Made by a program: the position numbers and the translations under genes. Of a stretch of DNA of 64,000 bases, positions 29,326 through 37,625 are shown piece by piece. Below the pieces are notes generated by a model. That model was not told where the DNA came from. It saw only the letters and a list, made by a program, of their open reading frames with translations, and did not search any database. The stretch comes from Rhizobium nepotum 39/7 (GTDB lineage Bacteria > Pseudomonadota > Alphaproteobacteria > Rhizobiales > Rhizobiaceae). Within the stretch, counting starts at the first letter, position 1, and the number at the start of each line of letters is the position of its first letter. The stretch covers positions 124,001-188,000 of the forward strand of contig NZ_JWJH01000006.1 of NCBI RefSeq assembly GCF_000949865.1, given 5' to 3'.

Positions 29326-29870
29326 GTGTCTCCCCGCAACTTTGCCGCCAGGATTTTCAACGTCCTGTGAATGCCGACCCTCGCCGCAAGCTCGGTCTGG
29401 CCGGATTTTTCCGCCGCTTCGGCGATTGACTGACCTTCGATCTTCACCCTGCGGATGAGGTCGCGTTGCCGCTCCGGCAAATCGTCGAGCAGCCGTTCCA
29501 CATCCATGCGTGCCGTGACCGCATCGACGGAGGTGCGGGCCTCCAGCGTCTCGTCAAGCTCGACTTCCGCCAGCGCACGCGCGCCCCTGCCCCGATAGTG
29601 GTCAACGAGCTTGTAGCGCGCTATCGAAAAGAACCAGGCCGTAAAGGGTCTTGCGCGATCATAGGTCTCGCGTTTGGCATGAAGCGACAACAGCGTATCC
29701 TGAACGAGATCCTCCACATCGCCCCGTGAAGCAGCGGCCATGCGCCGGTCGAAATAGGCGATCAGCAGCCTGCGCAAGGCATGGAGCAAATGCCTGTAGG
29801 CACTTTCGTCCCCGTCGAGGGAACGCAGCATCAGCATTTTTAATGTTTCTTCCGAAAGGCTGCCTGTCAT
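29322..29870 (-). CDS. ECF RNA polymerase sigma factor (SigF-like)
   Basis: A 182-residue ECF sigma factor. Region 2 is at about residues 30-95 (EDLVQDTLLSLHAKRETYD, then FTAWFFSIARYKLVDHYR) and region 4 at about 125-175 (LPERQRDLIRRVKIEGQSIAEAAEKSG). The start at ATG 29870 fits family length; upstream extension would be rich in non-family sequence. The co-transcribed NrsF-type gene is its anti-sigma factor. Its own promoter region contains GTAAC-N16-CGAA, the likely site recognised by this sigma factor, suggesting autoregulation. Confidence 0.88.
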   Translation of the reverse strand: MTGSLSEETLKMLMLRSLDGDESAYRHLLHALRRLLIAYFDRRMAAASRGDVEDLVQDTLLSLHAKRETYDRARPFTAWFFSIARYKLVDHYRGRGARALAEVELDETLEARTSVDAVTARMDVERLLDDLPERQRDLIRRVKIEGQSIAEAAEKSGQTELAARVGIHRTLKILAAKLRGDT

Positions 29871-29886
29871 CGTCACTATCGGGTTA

Positions 29887-29911
29887 TTCGCGCTCCGCAG
29901 GATATTGTTAC
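29887..29911 (-). promoter_or_regulatory. candidate ECF promoter of the sigma/anti-sigma operon
   Basis: Minus-strand GTAAC (29911-29907) and CGAA (29890-29887) are 16 bases apart, 17 bases before the sigma start codon. The pattern resembles the GTAAC-N16/17-CGAA promoters of SigF/NrsF systems. A near-identical pair faces the other way at 29966-29991. Confidence 0.55.
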
Positions 29912-29965
29912 ATAATGGCTTTAAAAAAATCTCGCCCGAATATCCCGTCACAAACGCGTGAGGGT

Positions 29966-29991
29966 GTAACGGCACGGCGTTTCCGGCCGAA
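29966..29991 (+). promoter_or_regulatory. candidate ECF promoter of the MXKDX-repeat gene
   Basis: GTAAC (29966-29970) and CGAA (29988-29991) are 17 bases apart on the plus strand, 65 bases before the ATG of the MXKDX gene. Finding the same two elements on both sides of the divergent gap suggests that one sigma factor drives both transcripts. Confidence 0.55.
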
Positions 29992-30055
29992 TGGATATTC
30001 GTGGGCCCTTGCAAGATGCTGGCGGACATTCAACGACGTCCAGAGGAGACTTTTC

Positions 30056-30213
30056 ATGACCCGCATTTTTACCGCCATCACCACCGCTTCCTCGCGGGAA
30101 TCGCCCATGCCGACAGCATGAAGACCGATACGATGAAGATGCACAGTGACACAATGAAGACGGAAACGATGAAAAAGGACGGCATGATGAAGTCCTGCAA
30201 CACCATGAAGTGA
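30056..30213 (+). pseudogene. pentapeptide MXKDX-repeat protein with frameshift in the signal peptide
   Basis: GAGGAGAC precedes an ATG at 30056 that begins MTRIFTAITTAS, but this frame stops after 21 residues. In another frame the sequence reads FLAGIAHADSMKTDTMKMHS and ends in Met-Lys/Thr repeats at 30213. Joining them by adding one base near 30088 gives one 53-residue protein with a signal peptide (cleavage after AHA) and a mature MXKDX-repeat region, the known family layout. So a single base seems to be missing. It may be a true mutation or a sequencing error. The gene is divergent from a SigF-like operon, as in related genomes. Confidence 0.65.
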
Positions 30214-30227
30214 CGCCAGCCCGAATG

Positions 30228-30267
30228 GAAAAAGCCCGCGCCGGTTTTCACCGGCACGGGCTTTTTC
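30228..30267. terminator. strong bidirectional terminator
   Basis: GAAAAAGCCCG at 30228-30238 pairs with CGGGCTTTTTC at 30257-30267, and the interior CGCCGG/CCGGC extends the stem. T-runs lie on both strands, so it can stop both the MXKDX transcript and the convergent clpP transcript. Confidence 0.85.
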
Positions 30268-30284
30268 AACAGAAAGTCAGAAAT

Positions 30285-30866
30285 TCAAAGTTCCGACTGG
30301 CTCTCGACGATCTTGCCGACGAGGCCGTAGGTCTTGGCCTCTTCCGCGCCGAGCCAGTAATCGCGATCGATATCCTTGGCGATCTTTTCTTCGCTCTGGC
30401 CGGTGGCCTTGGAGAAGATCTTGATCAGGCGCTGGTTCATCTTGATGATTTCGCGGGCCTGGATTTCGATGTCGGACGCCATGCCGCGCGTACCGCCGGA
30501 GGGTTGGTGCAGCAGGAAGCGGGTGTTCGGCAGGCAAAGGCGGCGTTCCTTCGGAACCGAAACATAGATCAGCGCGCCGGCGGAAGCGACCCAGCCCGTA
30601 CCGATGATGTAGACCTTCGGCTTGATGAACTTGATCATGTCATGGATGGAATCACCCGATTCCACATGACCGCCCGGCGAATTGACGTAGACGCGAATGT
30701 CGTCGTCGCTGGCGGCGGCCAGCGCCACGAGCTGCGTGCAGACCTTCTGCGCCAGTTCCTGCGTGATGCCACCATAGATGAAGATCGAACGCGACTTGAA
30801 AAGATTCGCTTCCGTTTCCTTGCCGATCGGCAGTTCCTTGCTCTTGTCGTCTTCGTCTTCGTTCAT
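30285..30866 (-). CDS. ATP-dependent Clp protease proteolytic subunit, ClpP paralogue
   Basis: A 193-residue ClpP-family protein. The catalytic triad is intact: Ser95 in GWVASAGAL, His120 in LLHQPSGG and Asp169 in DIDRDYW, aligned with Ser97, His122 and Asp171 of E. coli. The Ser region differs from the usual GxAASMGA, and the N-terminus is a long acidic stretch ([14 protein letters not shown]), so this is a divergent paralogue rather than the housekeeping ClpP. No clpX or clpA is adjacent. I use ATG 30866, preceded by GGAGAG; ATG 30890 (after AAGGG) is also possible and adds eight residues. Confidence 0.85.
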   Translation of the reverse strand: MNEDEDDKSKELPIGKETEANLFKSRSIFIYGGITQELAQKVCTQLVALAAASDDDIRVYVNSPGGHVESGDSIHDMIKFIKPKVYIIGTGWVASAGALIYVSVPKERRLCLPNTRFLLHQPSGGTRGMASDIEIQAREIIKMNQRLIKIFSKATGQSEEKIAKDIDRDYWLGAEEAKTYGLVGKIVESQSEL

Positions 30867-31039
30867 CAACGGCTCTCCAGCGTAATTCATGCATGCCCTT
30901 CGGACATAGTGCGACTTGTTACGTAAGGCAATGAGCAAAAAAGGCAAGGTTTGCGCCCGAACAATAAACAGCACCCCCCGGCAGATGACGCATGGACAGC
31001 CTCGCGGCCTTCGCGATATCGTCGGTTTCTCATTGCAGT

Positions 31040-31080
31040 GCCGCCCGCTGCGGGAACCCCAAGATCCCCTCGCAGGCGGC
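31040..31080 (+). promoter_or_regulatory. 5' leader hairpin before the HupE/UreJ gene
   Basis: GCCGCC at 31040-31045 pairs with GGCGGC at 31075-31080, with GCGGGA/TCCC..CGC extending inside. It ends ten bases before the ribosome site. I find no cobalamin-riboswitch B12 box, so its role is open. Confidence 0.4.
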
Positions 31081-31100
31081 GACAATCTAAAGAGGGAACC

Positions 31101-31691
31101 ATGCTGAAAAGACTAAGCCTTGCTGCCGCAGCACTCGGCGCTACCACCCTGCCCGCCTTTGCCCATTTGAACCCGGAAGAACACGGCTCGTTCATGGCCG
31201 GCGTCTCCCACCCCTTCTTCGGTGCCGACCACATTCTGGCGATGGTGGCAGTCGGTCTCTGGGCCTCGCAGATCGCCTTGGCGCAGAACGACCGCAAGGC
31301 ACTTTGGATCGTGCCTTCCGCATTCGTCGGCACCATGGCCGTCGGTTTCCTGATGGCGGTTTACGGCATCGGCCTTCCCTTCGTCGAGCCGGCCATTCTC
31401 GCCTCCGTCATCGGCCTCGGCCTGCTGGTCACTATCGCGGCAAGGCTCCCGACGGCAGCCGCCGCCGCCGTGGTCGGCGCTTTCGCCCTTTTCCACGGCC
31501 ACGCCCATGGCGGTGAACTCGGCAGCGCCGGCGTCTGGCAATTCGGTATCGGCTTCATGATCGCAACCGCTGTTCTGCATCTTGCCGGTATCGTGCTCGG
31601 CCTTCGCATCGCCCGCTTCGGCTCCGCTGCAAGCCGCACCGCCGGTGCGCTGACGGCAATAGCGGGTCTTTCGCTCGCATTCGGCGGCTGA
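31101..31691 (+). CDS. HupE/UreJ family metal permease
   Basis: A 196-residue membrane protein with a signal-like N-terminus ([20 protein letters not shown]) followed by about six hydrophobic helices. The HupE motif [19 protein letters not shown] follows directly after it, and a second His-rich motif FHGHAHGGE lies at about residues 132-140. Known family members transport nickel or cobalt for hydrogenase or urease. No hydrogenase or urease genes are nearby, so the metal is uncertain. GAGGGA precedes the ATG. Confidence 0.87.
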   Translation: MLKRLSLAAAALGATTLPAFAHLNPEEHGSFMAGVSHPFFGADHILAMVAVGLWASQIALAQNDRKALWIVPSAFVGTMAVGFLMAVYGIGLPFVEPAILASVIGLGLLVTIAARLPTAAAAAVVGAFALFHGHAHGGELGSAGVWQFGIGFMIATAVLHLAGIVLGLRIARFGSAASRTAGALTAIAGLSLAFGG

Positions 31692-31791
31692 CCATCATTA
31701 CCGAAATTTAAAGTTTCGGCCGCTTTGAAAAGCCTGAATTCGGCCCTACCTCCTTATCGTGGATTTTCGCTTCACGGTAAGGAGGCATCAT

Positions 31792-32553
31792 ATGTCACCG
31801 GAAGAAAGCCAGCTTCTCACGGCCCTGTTCGACAGGACCAAAACCGCATCCGCCGCCCCGCGTGACCGCGAGGCGGAAACATTGATCGCGGACGCCGTGC
31901 GCGATCAGCCCGCAGCCCCCTATTATCTCGCCCAGGCGGTGATCGTTCAGGAAAAGGGCCTGGAAGCGGCGGCAGCGCACATCAAGCAGCTCGAAGACCG
32001 CATCCACGCGCTGGAAAGCGGCAATGCCGCTCCGCAAGCCGCCGCACAGGGCGGCTTTCTGAGTTCGATCTTCGGCACCGGCCAGCCACAACCGCCCGCG
32101 CCGACACCCGCACCACCGCCGCCTCAGGCCTCGTGGCGCAACGACACGGCAGGCCAGACGGCCGGTCCATGGGGATCACCCCCAGGCCGCGCACCCGATC
32201 AGCAGCCCGGCGGCCTATGGAGCCAGCAGCCCGGAGCGGCCGGACGTTCATCAGGTGGCGGTTTCCTGCAAGGCGCGCTCGGCGCAGCCGCCGGTGTTGC
32301 CGGCGGCATGCTGCTCGCCAATTCGTTGAGCGGTATTTTCGGCAACCACGCGTCGTCGTCAGGGTTGGGATCGCCCTTCGGCGGCAGCAATCCTGCCGGT
32401 AACGCACCTGCCGAGGAAACCGTCATCAACAACTATTACGGGGACAGCGCTAACCCGCAAAACAACGACGACGACGATATCCAGCAGGCCGACTACGATA
32501 ACAGCGCCGATGACGCGGATATGGATTCAGGCGACGACAGTTCGTTCGCCTGA
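31792..32553 (+). CDS. DUF2076 domain protein
   Basis: A 253-residue protein recognised as DUF2076: an N-terminal helical part (SPEESQLLTALFDRTKTA, then EAETLIADAVRDQPAAPYYLAQAV and an amphipathic helix KQLEDRIHALES), a Pro/Gln-rich linker, a Gly/Ala-rich segment at about 165-190, and an acidic Asp-rich tail. Such proteins are annotated as periplasmic sensors, but no clear signal peptide is seen. Function unknown. TAAGGAGG lies eight bases before the ATG. Confidence 0.8.
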   Translation: MSPEESQLLTALFDRTKTASAAPRDREAETLIADAVRDQPAAPYYLAQAVIVQEKGLEAAAAHIKQLEDRIHALESGNAAPQAAAQGGFLSSIFGTGQPQPPAPTPAPPPPQASWRNDTAGQTAGPWGSPPGRAPDQQPGGLWSQQPGAAGRSSGGGFLQGALGAAAGVAGGMLLANSLSGIFGNHASSSGLGSPFGGSNPAGNAPAEETVINNYYGDSANPQNNDDDDIQQADYDNSADDADMDSGDDSSFA

Positions 32554-32578
32554 GCCTCCACCGTTCTGAAAAGCCGGA

Positions 32579-33043
32579 TCAGCCGCGACCGCGATAGGTC
32601 GGGACACCCTGATCCGGCAACCACACACCCTCGGGCACCGGTCCGGTCTGCCAGAAGACGTCGATCGGAATGCCGCCGCGCGGATACCAGTAAGCGCCGA
32701 TTCTCAGCCATTTCGGCTGCAGCAGCTCCACCAGCCGCCTGGCGATATAGACCGAGCAATCCTCGTGGAATGCGCCGTGGTTGCGGAAGGATTGCAGGAA
32801 CAGCTTCAGCGACTTCGATTCCACCAGAAAATCACCGGCAATATAATCGATGACGATATGGGCGAAGTCCGGCTGGCCGGTCATCGGGCAAAGCGAGGTG
32901 AATTCGGGCGCGGTGAACCGCACCACGTAATCGGTGCCGGCATTGCCGTTCGGCACCTTTTCGAGAATGGCCTTTTCCGGGCTCTCGGGCGTATCGACCT
33001 TCGTGCCCAGCTGCGACAGGCCGGAAACATCCGTCACGGACAT
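32579..33043 (-). CDS. queF: NADPH-dependent 7-cyano-7-deazaguanine (preQ0) reductase
   Basis: A 154-residue unimodular QueF. Catalytic Cys is in the [13 protein letters not shown] motif, and the family signature [21 protein letters not shown] spans the NADPH-binding region. It reduces preQ0 to preQ1 in queuosine synthesis in the cytoplasm. AGGAG lies seven bases before the ATG. It starts 17 bases after the upstream cation-efflux gene, so the two form a minus-strand operon. No preQ1 riboswitch structure is evident in front of the operon. Confidence 0.95.
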   Translation of the reverse strand: MSVTDVSGLSQLGTKVDTPESPEKAILEKVPNGNAGTDYVVRFTAPEFTSLCPMTGQPDFAHIVIDYIAGDFLVESKSLKLFLQSFRNHGAFHEDCSVYIARRLVELLQPKWLRIGAYWYPRGGIPIDVFWQTGPVPEGVWLPDQGVPTYRGRG

Positions 33044-33059
33044 GGAAAACTCCTGTTAT

Positions 33060-33962
33060 TCAAACAATCACTTTGACGCCATGCGCCTTTTCGCCTTCCG
33101 GCTCGACGTGAATGGCAAGGCTGGCGCCCGGTATGACGTCCCTTATGGCATCTTCAAGGCGGTCGCAAATATCATGCGCCTCCCGCACCGTCATCGGAGC
33201 GGGAACGACAACGTGGAAATCGATGAAGGCGGCCGAACCGGCGCGGCGGGTCCGCAGGTCATGCACCCCGATCACGCCACCCGAATGGTCGGCGATCGCC
33301 TTCTTGATCGCCTCCTCTTCCTCCGGCTCCACGGCCCGGTCCATCAGCCCGCCGAGCGAATTCAAAATGACCTTCGATCCCTGAAACAGGATGTTGATGG
33401 CGACCAGAATGGCCAGCAGCGGATCGAGAATGGCGTAACCCGTCACAAACGCAAGAACGAGACCAACGAGAACGCCCACGGATGTCACCACATCGGACAT
33501 GATGTGGTGGCCATCGGCCGCAAGCGCCGGCGACGCGTATTTCTTACCGGTACGGATCAGGATCGTCGCCCAGACGGCGTTGACGAGGCCCGCCGCCGCG
33601 TTGATGGCGAGACCCAGAACCGGCGCTTCCGGCAACCTCGGATTGAAGAGACCGCCCCAGGCCTCCTGCACGATGAGGAGCGCGGCAACGACGATCAGCA
33701 CGCCTTCCACGACGGCGGAGAGATACTCCGCCTTGTGATGGCCGAACTGGTGATCGTCATCGGCGGGCTTTTGCGCATACCGGATGACGAAATAGGCAAT
33801 GAAGGCCGCAACCACATTGACGGTGGATTCCAGACCATCAGACAGAAGCGCTACCGACCCCGTGACCCACCAGGCCACGAGCTTGAGGCCCAGCACGCCG
33901 AAAGAAAGCGGAATGCCCCAGAATGCAAGCTTCCTTACCAGTGCATTGCCTTCACTGTTCAT
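33060..33962 (-). CDS. cation diffusion facilitator (CDF) metal efflux protein
   Basis: A 300-residue membrane protein with six helices. The transport-site motifs are SLLSDGLESTVNVVAAF-like at helix 2 (here ALLSDGLESTVNV) and DGHHIMSDVVTS at helix 5, and the loop between carries KPADDDHQFGHHKAEY, typical of CDF. A cytoplasmic C-terminal domain (DLRTRRAGSAAFIDFHVVVPA) completes it. Members export Zn, Fe, Mn or Cd. The ATG at 33962 is preferred over a TTG 27 bases earlier since GGGGGC precedes it. It is upstream of queF in one operon. Confidence 0.9.
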   Translation of the reverse strand: MNSEGNALVRKLAFWGIPLSFGVLGLKLVAWWVTGSVALLSDGLESTVNVVAAFIAYFVIRYAQKPADDDHQFGHHKAEYLSAVVEGVLIVVAALLIVQEAWGGLFNPRLPEAPVLGLAINAAAGLVNAVWATILIRTGKKYASPALAADGHHIMSDVVTSVGVLVGLVLAFVTGYAILDPLLAILVAINILFQGSKVILNSLGGLMDRAVEPEEEEAIKKAIADHSGGVIGVHDLRTRRAGSAAFIDFHVVVPAPMTVREAHDICDRLEDAIRDVIPGASLAIHVEPEGEKAHGVKVIV

Positions 33963-34014
33963 TTTTGCCCCCGTGCGGATGCGAACCAATTGCAGAACCG
34001 ACTGCCAAAACGCA

Positions 34015-34050
34015 TGAACCGCGCGCAGGGAGTTCCCTGCACGCGGTTCA
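34015..34050 (-). terminator. terminator of the VOC gene
   Basis: TGAACCGCG and its complement CGCGGTTCA flank a second stem GCAGGG/CCCTGC, making a long perfect hairpin. A short T-run follows on the minus strand. It ends 66 bases after the VOC stop. Confidence 0.6.
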
Positions 34051-34116
34051 CTATTTCCGTTTTCTATCGTTCAAACCGCAGCCGAGGTCAAGACCCCGCA
34101 AGGTCACGGTAAAACG

Positions 34117-34545
34117 TCACCTCTCGCTTTTCTGCTCGCAGAAACGGATACGGTTGCCGAACGGATCGGTGACTTCCATGACATCGCCCCAGGGCAATTC
34201 TTCAACGCCCGGCTTCAGGAACCGGTAGTCTTTGCCCGCCAGCTCTCTCTGATAGGCGTGAACACCATGCATGGTGGCGAAGATATTGGAACCCGGCGTA
34301 GCATCGCCGTGATGACCGCTGAGGTGAAGCCCCATTCCGGCCCGCGAAACCTGCATGTAGAGCGGGAAATTTTCGCCGAAGCGATGTTCCCAGTCGATCT
34401 CGAAACCGAGAAAATCGACGTAGAATTCTCGCGCCTTGGCCTCATCGAAAATTCTGAGGATCGGGAATATCCGCGCAAAGCCGATTTCAGGAAGGTTTCC
34501 CTGTCCATCCGCGCGTGCATCCCGGGCATCGAGGTCGTTGCCCAT
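34117..34545 (-). CDS. VOC (glyoxalase/bleomycin-resistance) superfamily protein
   Basis: A 142-residue VOC protein. Paired beta-alpha-beta-beta-beta modules are suggested by ARIFPILRIFDEAKAREFY with FLGFEIDWEHR at residues 24-55 and by PWGDVMEVTDPFGNRIRFCE at the C-terminus. It is close to the glyoxalase superfamily group used as resistance or dioxygenase-fold proteins; the substrate is unknown. A Glu and His in this fold may bind metal, but I cannot assign them firmly. An AAGGGG-like ribosome site lies upstream of the ATG. Confidence 0.8.
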   Translation of the reverse strand: MGNDLDARDARADGQGNLPEIGFARIFPILRIFDEAKAREFYVDFLGFEIDWEHRFGENFPLYMQVSRAGMGLHLSGHHGDATPGSNIFATMHGVHAYQRELAGKDYRFLKPGVEELPWGDVMEVTDPFGNRIRFCEQKSER

Positions 34546-34613
34546 TCTGCATGCCCCTTTTCAGGCGATGGAAATGGTACCGGCCGCAACGAATGCGGCC
34601 GGTACGCTCGATC

Positions 34614-35720
34614 TTATTCGGCTGCGACGATCTTGCCGTCCTGCCACTTGTAGAGCGAGAAGGCCTGCGACGTCAGGTCGCCGTTCTCGCCATAGGTGAC
34701 CTTGCCGATTGCGGTGGCGAAAGCATCGCCGCTCTTCAGAGCCTTGACGACGGCTTCCGAATCCTTGGCGCTTCCAGCCTTCTCGATGCCGGCTTTCAGC
34801 ACTTCGACGGCGGCATAAGCGTTAAGGGTGAAGGCTTCCGCCGGGATGTTGGCGGCCTTCAGCGCTTCGGCAGCAGCCTTGGAATCGTCGTTCTTCAGGG
34901 CGTCGGAAGCGTTGGTGAAGATCGTGCCTTCGCCGGCCTTCGCACCGATGTTCCAGAACTCGCTGTTCGAAAGGCCGTCACCGCCGATAACCGCAGCCTT
35001 GGCGCCGACGTCGTTCAGCTGGCGCACCAGAAGACCGGCCTCGGGGTGGTAGCCGCCGAAATAGACGATGTCGACATTTTCGGATTTCAGGCGGGCCGTC
35101 AGCGCGCCGAGATCCTTTTCGCCTGGTGTCAGCGCATCGTAGAGAACTTCGGTAACGCCGCCGGCATTCAGCGTCGTCTTGAAGGAATCCGCCAGACCCT
35201 TGCCGTAAGCGCCCTTGTCATGAATGATGGCGATCTTCTTGTCCTTGAGGTTGCCAAGAACGTATTTCGCCGCAACCTCGGCCTGCTGGTCGTCACGACC
35301 GCAGGTGCGGAAGACGTTGGAAAGGCCACGGTTGGTCAGATCAGGCGCGGTCGCCGTTGGCGTGATCATCAGAACGCCGTTTTCAGCAAAAACATCCGAT
35401 GCCGGAATGGCGACGCCGGATGTCACCGGACCGACGACGAAATGGATGCCTTCGGCAACGAGCTGGTTTGCTGCAGAAACGCCCTGCTTCGGTTCGCCGC
35501 CATCGTCGGCAAGCTTGAGCACGACCTGCTCTCCGAGGATGCCGCCCTTTTTGTTGATTTCATTCACTGCCGTCTGCGCGCCGTTCTTGACCTGATCGCC
35601 ATAGGCGGCGACCGGACCGGTAAGCGGCGCAATCAGGCCGATGATGATTTCGGCGTGGGCAAGCGGTGCGAATGCGAAGGACGCTGCGAGCGTCACGCTG
35701 GTCAATGTCTTCAGTTTCAT
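34614..35720 (-). CDS. branched-chain amino acid ABC transporter substrate-binding protein (LivK-like)
   Basis: A 368-residue periplasmic binding protein. The signal peptide ([20 protein letters not shown], then HA) is cut near residue 23, and the mature part has the LivK pattern: [27 protein letters not shown]-type sites ([13 protein letters not shown]) and [13 protein letters not shown]. It would bind leucine, isoleucine, valine or a similar amino acid for an ABC importer. No liv permease or ATPase genes are nearby, so it may serve a transporter elsewhere. AAGGAGA lies upstream of the ATG. Confidence 0.9.
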   Translation of the reverse strand: MKLKTLTSVTLAASFAFAPLAHAEIIIGLIAPLTGPVAAYGDQVKNGAQTAVNEINKKGGILGEQVVLKLADDGGEPKQGVSAANQLVAEGIHFVVGPVTSGVAIPASDVFAENGVLMITPTATAPDLTNRGLSNVFRTCGRDDQQAEVAAKYVLGNLKDKKIAIIHDKGAYGKGLADSFKTTLNAGGVTEVLYDALTPGEKDLGALTARLKSENVDIVYFGGYHPEAGLLVRQLNDVGAKAAVIGGDGLSNSEFWNIGAKAGEGTIFTNASDALKNDDSKAAAEALKAANIPAEAFTLNAYAAVEVLKAGIEKAGSAKDSEAVVKALKSGDAFATAIGKVTYGENGDLTSQAFSLYKWQDGKIVAAE

Positions 35721-35864
35721 CCTGGTGTCTCCTTTAAAAGAGGGTCGCAGACCCGGTGAGCGCCTTGGGCGTCGACCGAATGAAACTTATCGGACGCCTC
35801 CCGGCGAAAACTCGTTCCATGTTTGAATTCCGAGCCTCCAATTCAACTCATACGGAAGGTTTGA

Positions 35865-35880
35865 TGACTTATGCAAGTCA
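35865..35880. promoter_or_regulatory. palindrome upstream of the LivK-like gene
   Basis: TGACTT-ATGC-AAGTCA, a 6-bp dyad, lies 145 bases before the LivK-like start codon, inside the 288-base gap shared with the DUF3095 gene. It may be an operator. The regulator is not known. The rest of this gap shows nothing else. Confidence 0.35.
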
Positions 35881-36008
35881 CCTTTGCTGGATAAGGTCTA
35901 TTCCCGGTAAATCAACCGTCAGGCTGGCGATGATTGCATTCACCTCAACCGGCGAAGACACGGCGTAAATGCTTGGCGTTTGGGTGCCGCTGGAGGATAA
36001 TAGCGGGC

Positions 36009-37184
36009 ATGAACACAGCAGACGACGAGTTTCTGACGGGCCTGCCCGTCTTCCGGCATTTTGAGGATGTGGCCGACCCGGCGCTCTATCGCGCCCTGCC
36101 GCCGGGATGGGGACTGGCCATCGCCGATATCGTCGATTCGACGGGGGCGATCGGGGCCGGCAGATACAAGGCCGTCAACATGGCGGGCGCTGCGGTCATA
36201 TCAGGCATATCGAACAGTCTCGGGCGTCACGATTTGCCCTTCGTGTTCGGTGGCGATGGCGCCGCCGTCGCCGTGCCGCCAGGCGGACTGCCTCTTGCGG
36301 GCGTCGCCCTTTCGAACGTGCAGTGCTGGGTGAAGGATGATCTCGACCTGTCGATGCGCGTGGCGCTGGTTCCGATAGAGGACATCCGCGAGAACGGCTT
36401 CGATATCCGCGTCGCGCGCTTTCAGGCGAGCGAGGATGTTTCCTACGCCATGTTTTCGGGCGGCGGCAACAGCTGGGCGGAAGCGCGGATGAAGGAGGGG
36501 CAATACGCCCTGCCCGCAGTCGCGACAGGCGGGCGGCCGGATCTGACTGGCCTGTCGTGCCGTTGGAACCCCATTCCCACAACCCACGGCAAGGTGGTGT
36601 CGATCATCGCCGTGCCGGGACCTTCGCGGGATATGCCGGCATTCCGCCAGCTCGTCATCGATCTCGTCGATCTGGCTGCGCAGGACACAAGACACGGCCA
36701 CCCCGTGCCGGAGGATGGACCGCAACTCGGCTTCGTGCAGGAAGGGCTTGGTCTCGAAGCCCGGGCCGGCGCAGCATATCGCGACAGCTGGGGCAAAATG
36801 CGCCGTTCCCTGCGCATCCTCGGCGAAAGCCTGCTCATCACTCTTCTCGGCATAACGGGATTGTCGCTCGGACGCTTCAATGCCGAGCGCTACCGGCGCG
36901 CAGTCGCCAGCAACACCGATTTCAGGAAATTCGACGACGGCCTGAAGATGACGGTGGATATCGATGCCGGGAGGCTCGAAAAGATCCGCGCGCGGCTGGA
37001 ATCGGGCCGTACCTCCAAAACCTGTTATTTCGGTCTGCACGAGCAGGACGCCGCATTGATGACCTGTATCGTGCCCTCCCCGCTCTCGAAGGACCATATG
37101 CATTTCGTGGATGGCGCCGATGGCGGATATGCGGCTGCGGCAAGCCGGCTCAAACAGCAGATGCAGGCCGCGTCATCGCCCTGA
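36009..37184 (+). CDS. DUF3095 protein, nucleotidyl-cyclase-like fold
   Basis: A 391-residue protein. Residues about 35-110 resemble class III nucleotide cyclases: AIADIVDSTGAIGAGRYKAVN (metal-binding Asp region) and VFGGDGAAVAVP (a GGDG turn). The C-terminal half contains GLSLGRFNAERYRRAV and a helix near 270-290. The DUF3095 family is of unknown function, and whether it makes a cyclic nucleotide is not known. The ATG at 36009 is chosen since upstream sequence is not family-like; GGAGG is about 12 bases upstream. A bidirectional terminator follows. Confidence 0.82.
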   Translation: MNTADDEFLTGLPVFRHFEDVADPALYRALPPGWGLAIADIVDSTGAIGAGRYKAVNMAGAAVISGISNSLGRHDLPFVFGGDGAAVAVPPGGLPLAGVALSNVQCWVKDDLDLSMRVALVPIEDIRENGFDIRVARFQASEDVSYAMFSGGGNSWAEARMKEGQYALPAVATGGRPDLTGLSCRWNPIPTTHGKVVSIIAVPGPSRDMPAFRQLVIDLVDLAAQDTRHGHPVPEDGPQLGFVQEGLGLEARAGAAYRDSWGKMRRSLRILGESLLITLLGITGLSLGRFNAERYRRAVASNTDFRKFDDGLKMTVDIDAGRLEKIRARLESGRTSKTCYFGLHEQDAALMTCIVPSPLSKDHMHFVDGADGGYAAAASRLKQQMQAASSP

Positions 37185-37240
37185 AACCGAGCCCATGCGC
37201 CTTTGCCGGACCAGATATTCGGCAAGGCACCGGACAAAGA

Positions 37241-37265
37241 AAAACCGGCGTCGTGCGCCGGTTTT
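37241..37265. terminator. bidirectional terminator
   Basis: AAAACCGGCG at 37241-37250 pairs perfectly with CGCCGGTTTT at 37256-37265. T-runs lie on both strands, so it serves the DUF3095 gene and the convergent NolR-like gene. Confidence 0.85.
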
Positions 37266-37304
37266 AATGGAATGGTACCGCCGGGCCTGTGGGGGGCCGT
37301 GGGA

Positions 37305-37625
37305 TCAGGCGGCGGTCTTGCTGCTCTTCTGCACCTGGCAATAAATTTCCTCGAGAGAAGCGAGGATCTTTTTGACGGATTCGGAATTGCTGGAATAATA
37401 GATGGTCTGCGCATCCCTTCGTGTCTTCACCAGCCGCTGGGCACGCAATTTCGAAAGATGCTGCGAGAGCGCGGACTGGCTGAGACCAACTTGGGAGGCG
37501 AGAACACCGACCGGCACTTCCGTATCCACCAGCGTGCACAAGATCATCAGGCGCTTGGGATTCGCCATCGCTGACAGCAAGTCTGCAGCGGCGATGCTAT
37601 GTTCCGACAGAGATTGGTTATCCAT
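37305..37625 (-). CDS. nolR: ArsR-family regulator, NolR-like
   Basis: A 106-residue winged-helix regulator very similar in pattern to rhizobial NolR: AADLLSAMANPKRLMIL, then VLASQVGLSQSALSQHLSKLR (recognition helix) and VKTRRDAQTIYYSSNSES, all hallmark NolR stretches. NolR represses nodulation genes and controls growth and conjugation functions in rhizobia and has targets in non-nodulating relatives. The ATG at 37625 follows GGAG; another ATG at 37664 is in frame but has no ribosome site. A NolR-type motif lies 48 to 63 bases upstream, which suggests autoregulation. Confidence 0.8.
   Translation of the reverse strand: MDNQSLSEHSIAAADLLSAMANPKRLMILCTLVDTEVPVGVLASQVGLSQSALSQHLSKLRAQRLVKTRRDAQTIYYSSNSESVKKILASLEEIYCQVQKSSKTAA

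Noticed and set aside
31021..31100. Cobalamin riboswitch in front of the HupE/UreJ gene
   Set aside because: There is a hairpin, but no B12 box and no other conserved riboswitch element.
33963..34110. preQ1 riboswitch ahead of the CDF-queF operon
   Set aside because: The hairpin there is a perfect terminator-like stem belonging to the VOC gene; no preQ1 aptamer features are seen.
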